From Phaeobacter sp. QD34_24 (GTDB taxonomy: Bacteria; Pseudomonadota; Alphaproteobacteria; Rhodobacterales; Rhodobacteraceae): a DNA stretch of 64,000 nucleotides. Positions 63,911-64,000 of this stretch are shown one piece after another. A program made the translations under genes and the position numbers. The notes under the pieces are model-generated. The model was given only the letters and a program-made list of their open reading frames with translations. It was not told the origin of the DNA and searched no databases. Positions within the stretch are counted from its first letter, which is position 1, and each line of letters starts with the position of its first letter. The stretch covers positions 57,353 to 121,352 of the forward strand of contig NZ_JARCJD010000014.1 in assembly GCF_028890115.1 (NCBI RefSeq), written 5' to 3'.

Positions 63911-64000
63911 TAAGGCCAGGCATGGCAGCCCCGAGGAGAGGCTGTGTGGAAACTGGCTGGTGTTGCCCAGCTTTCCCCGAGTTTGGGTCTTGGAGCGTGA

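Noticed and set aside
63946..64000. GTG-started frame at the right edge (after GAGGAG)
   Set aside because: Only 18 codons are inside the window and I do not recognise the product; it could be a partial gene but I cannot support it.

Overview
The window is about 62-63% G+C bacterial chromosome with dense, short-spaced gene pairs and many ATGA or TGATG overlaps. Its content points to the Rhodobacterales (Roseobacter group): a methylmalonyl-CoA epimerase followed by a DUF1467 protein, DUF6455 proteins, a TRAP solute transporter, an H-NOX-like/diguanylate cyclase pair, a feruloyl-CoA synthase cluster and CtrA-like promoter boxes. This assignment is inferred from gene content, not from a marker-gene search. 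I found no rRNA, tRNA, CRISPR array, integrase or insertion sequence.

Layout. 1-3.5 kb: end of an RND efflux adaptor and its pump. 3.7-4.8 kb: a 25-residue lipoprotein and a secreted protein resembling delta-class carbonic anhydrase. 5-10.4 kb: divergent carB and aspS. 10.6-13.3 kb: a DUF1800/DUF1501 pair. 13.3-20 kb: small housekeeping and hypothetical genes (response regulator, epimerase, EI24 membrane protein, nitroreductase, NTF2-like protein, M48 lipoprotein, YigZ-like protein, two DUF6455 proteins). 20-25 kb: rimO, then a visibly AT-richer lone gene with a PD-(D/E)XK-like nuclease signature, then an AsmA-like protein. 25-29.7 kb: a minus-strand surface-polysaccharide operon (kpsT-like, kpsE-like, kdsA, phosphomannomutase). 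30.1-33.5 kb: a four-cysteine uracil-DNA glycosylase-like protein, an SseB-like protein, a secreted lysozyme-like protein and a BASS-type transporter. 33.5-39.8 kb: TRAP transporter, DadA-like oxidase, LysR regulator and Asp/Glu racemase, probably for D-amino acid or related uptake and oxidation. 39.9-45 kb: a metallo-beta-lactamase-fold protein with an altered metal motif, then an arsenic operon (ArsR-ArsC fusion, GAPDH, arsJ, acr3). 45.4-47 kb: an H-NOX-like protein lacking the usual heme ligand, overlapping a GGDEF cyclase. 47.3-54.1 kb: a seven-gene hydroxycinnamate/CoA-ester cluster with its own MarR regulator. 54.1-63.9 kb: a chemotaxis operon (STAS, cheY, cheA, cheW, MCP, cheW, cheR, cheB) with a divergent long helical protein.

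How the genes work together. The arsenic operon carries two exits: arsenate reduction and Acr3 efflux of arsenite, and GAPDH plus ArsJ efflux of 1-arseno-3-phosphoglycerate. The polysaccharide operon makes the Kdo precursor next to an ABC exporter, as expected for Kdo-linked capsule, but the permease is not present here. The chemotaxis operon contains a complete excitation and adaptation set. The feruloyl-CoA cluster has activation, hydration and dehydrogenation steps plus an acyl-CoA dehydrogenase, which suggests a CoA-dependent side-chain route. The least explained items are the PD-(D/E)XK-like islet at 21.4-22.8 kb, the H-NOX-like protein without heme ligands, the divergent helical protein beside the chemotaxis operon and a dispersed palindromic intergenic repeat.
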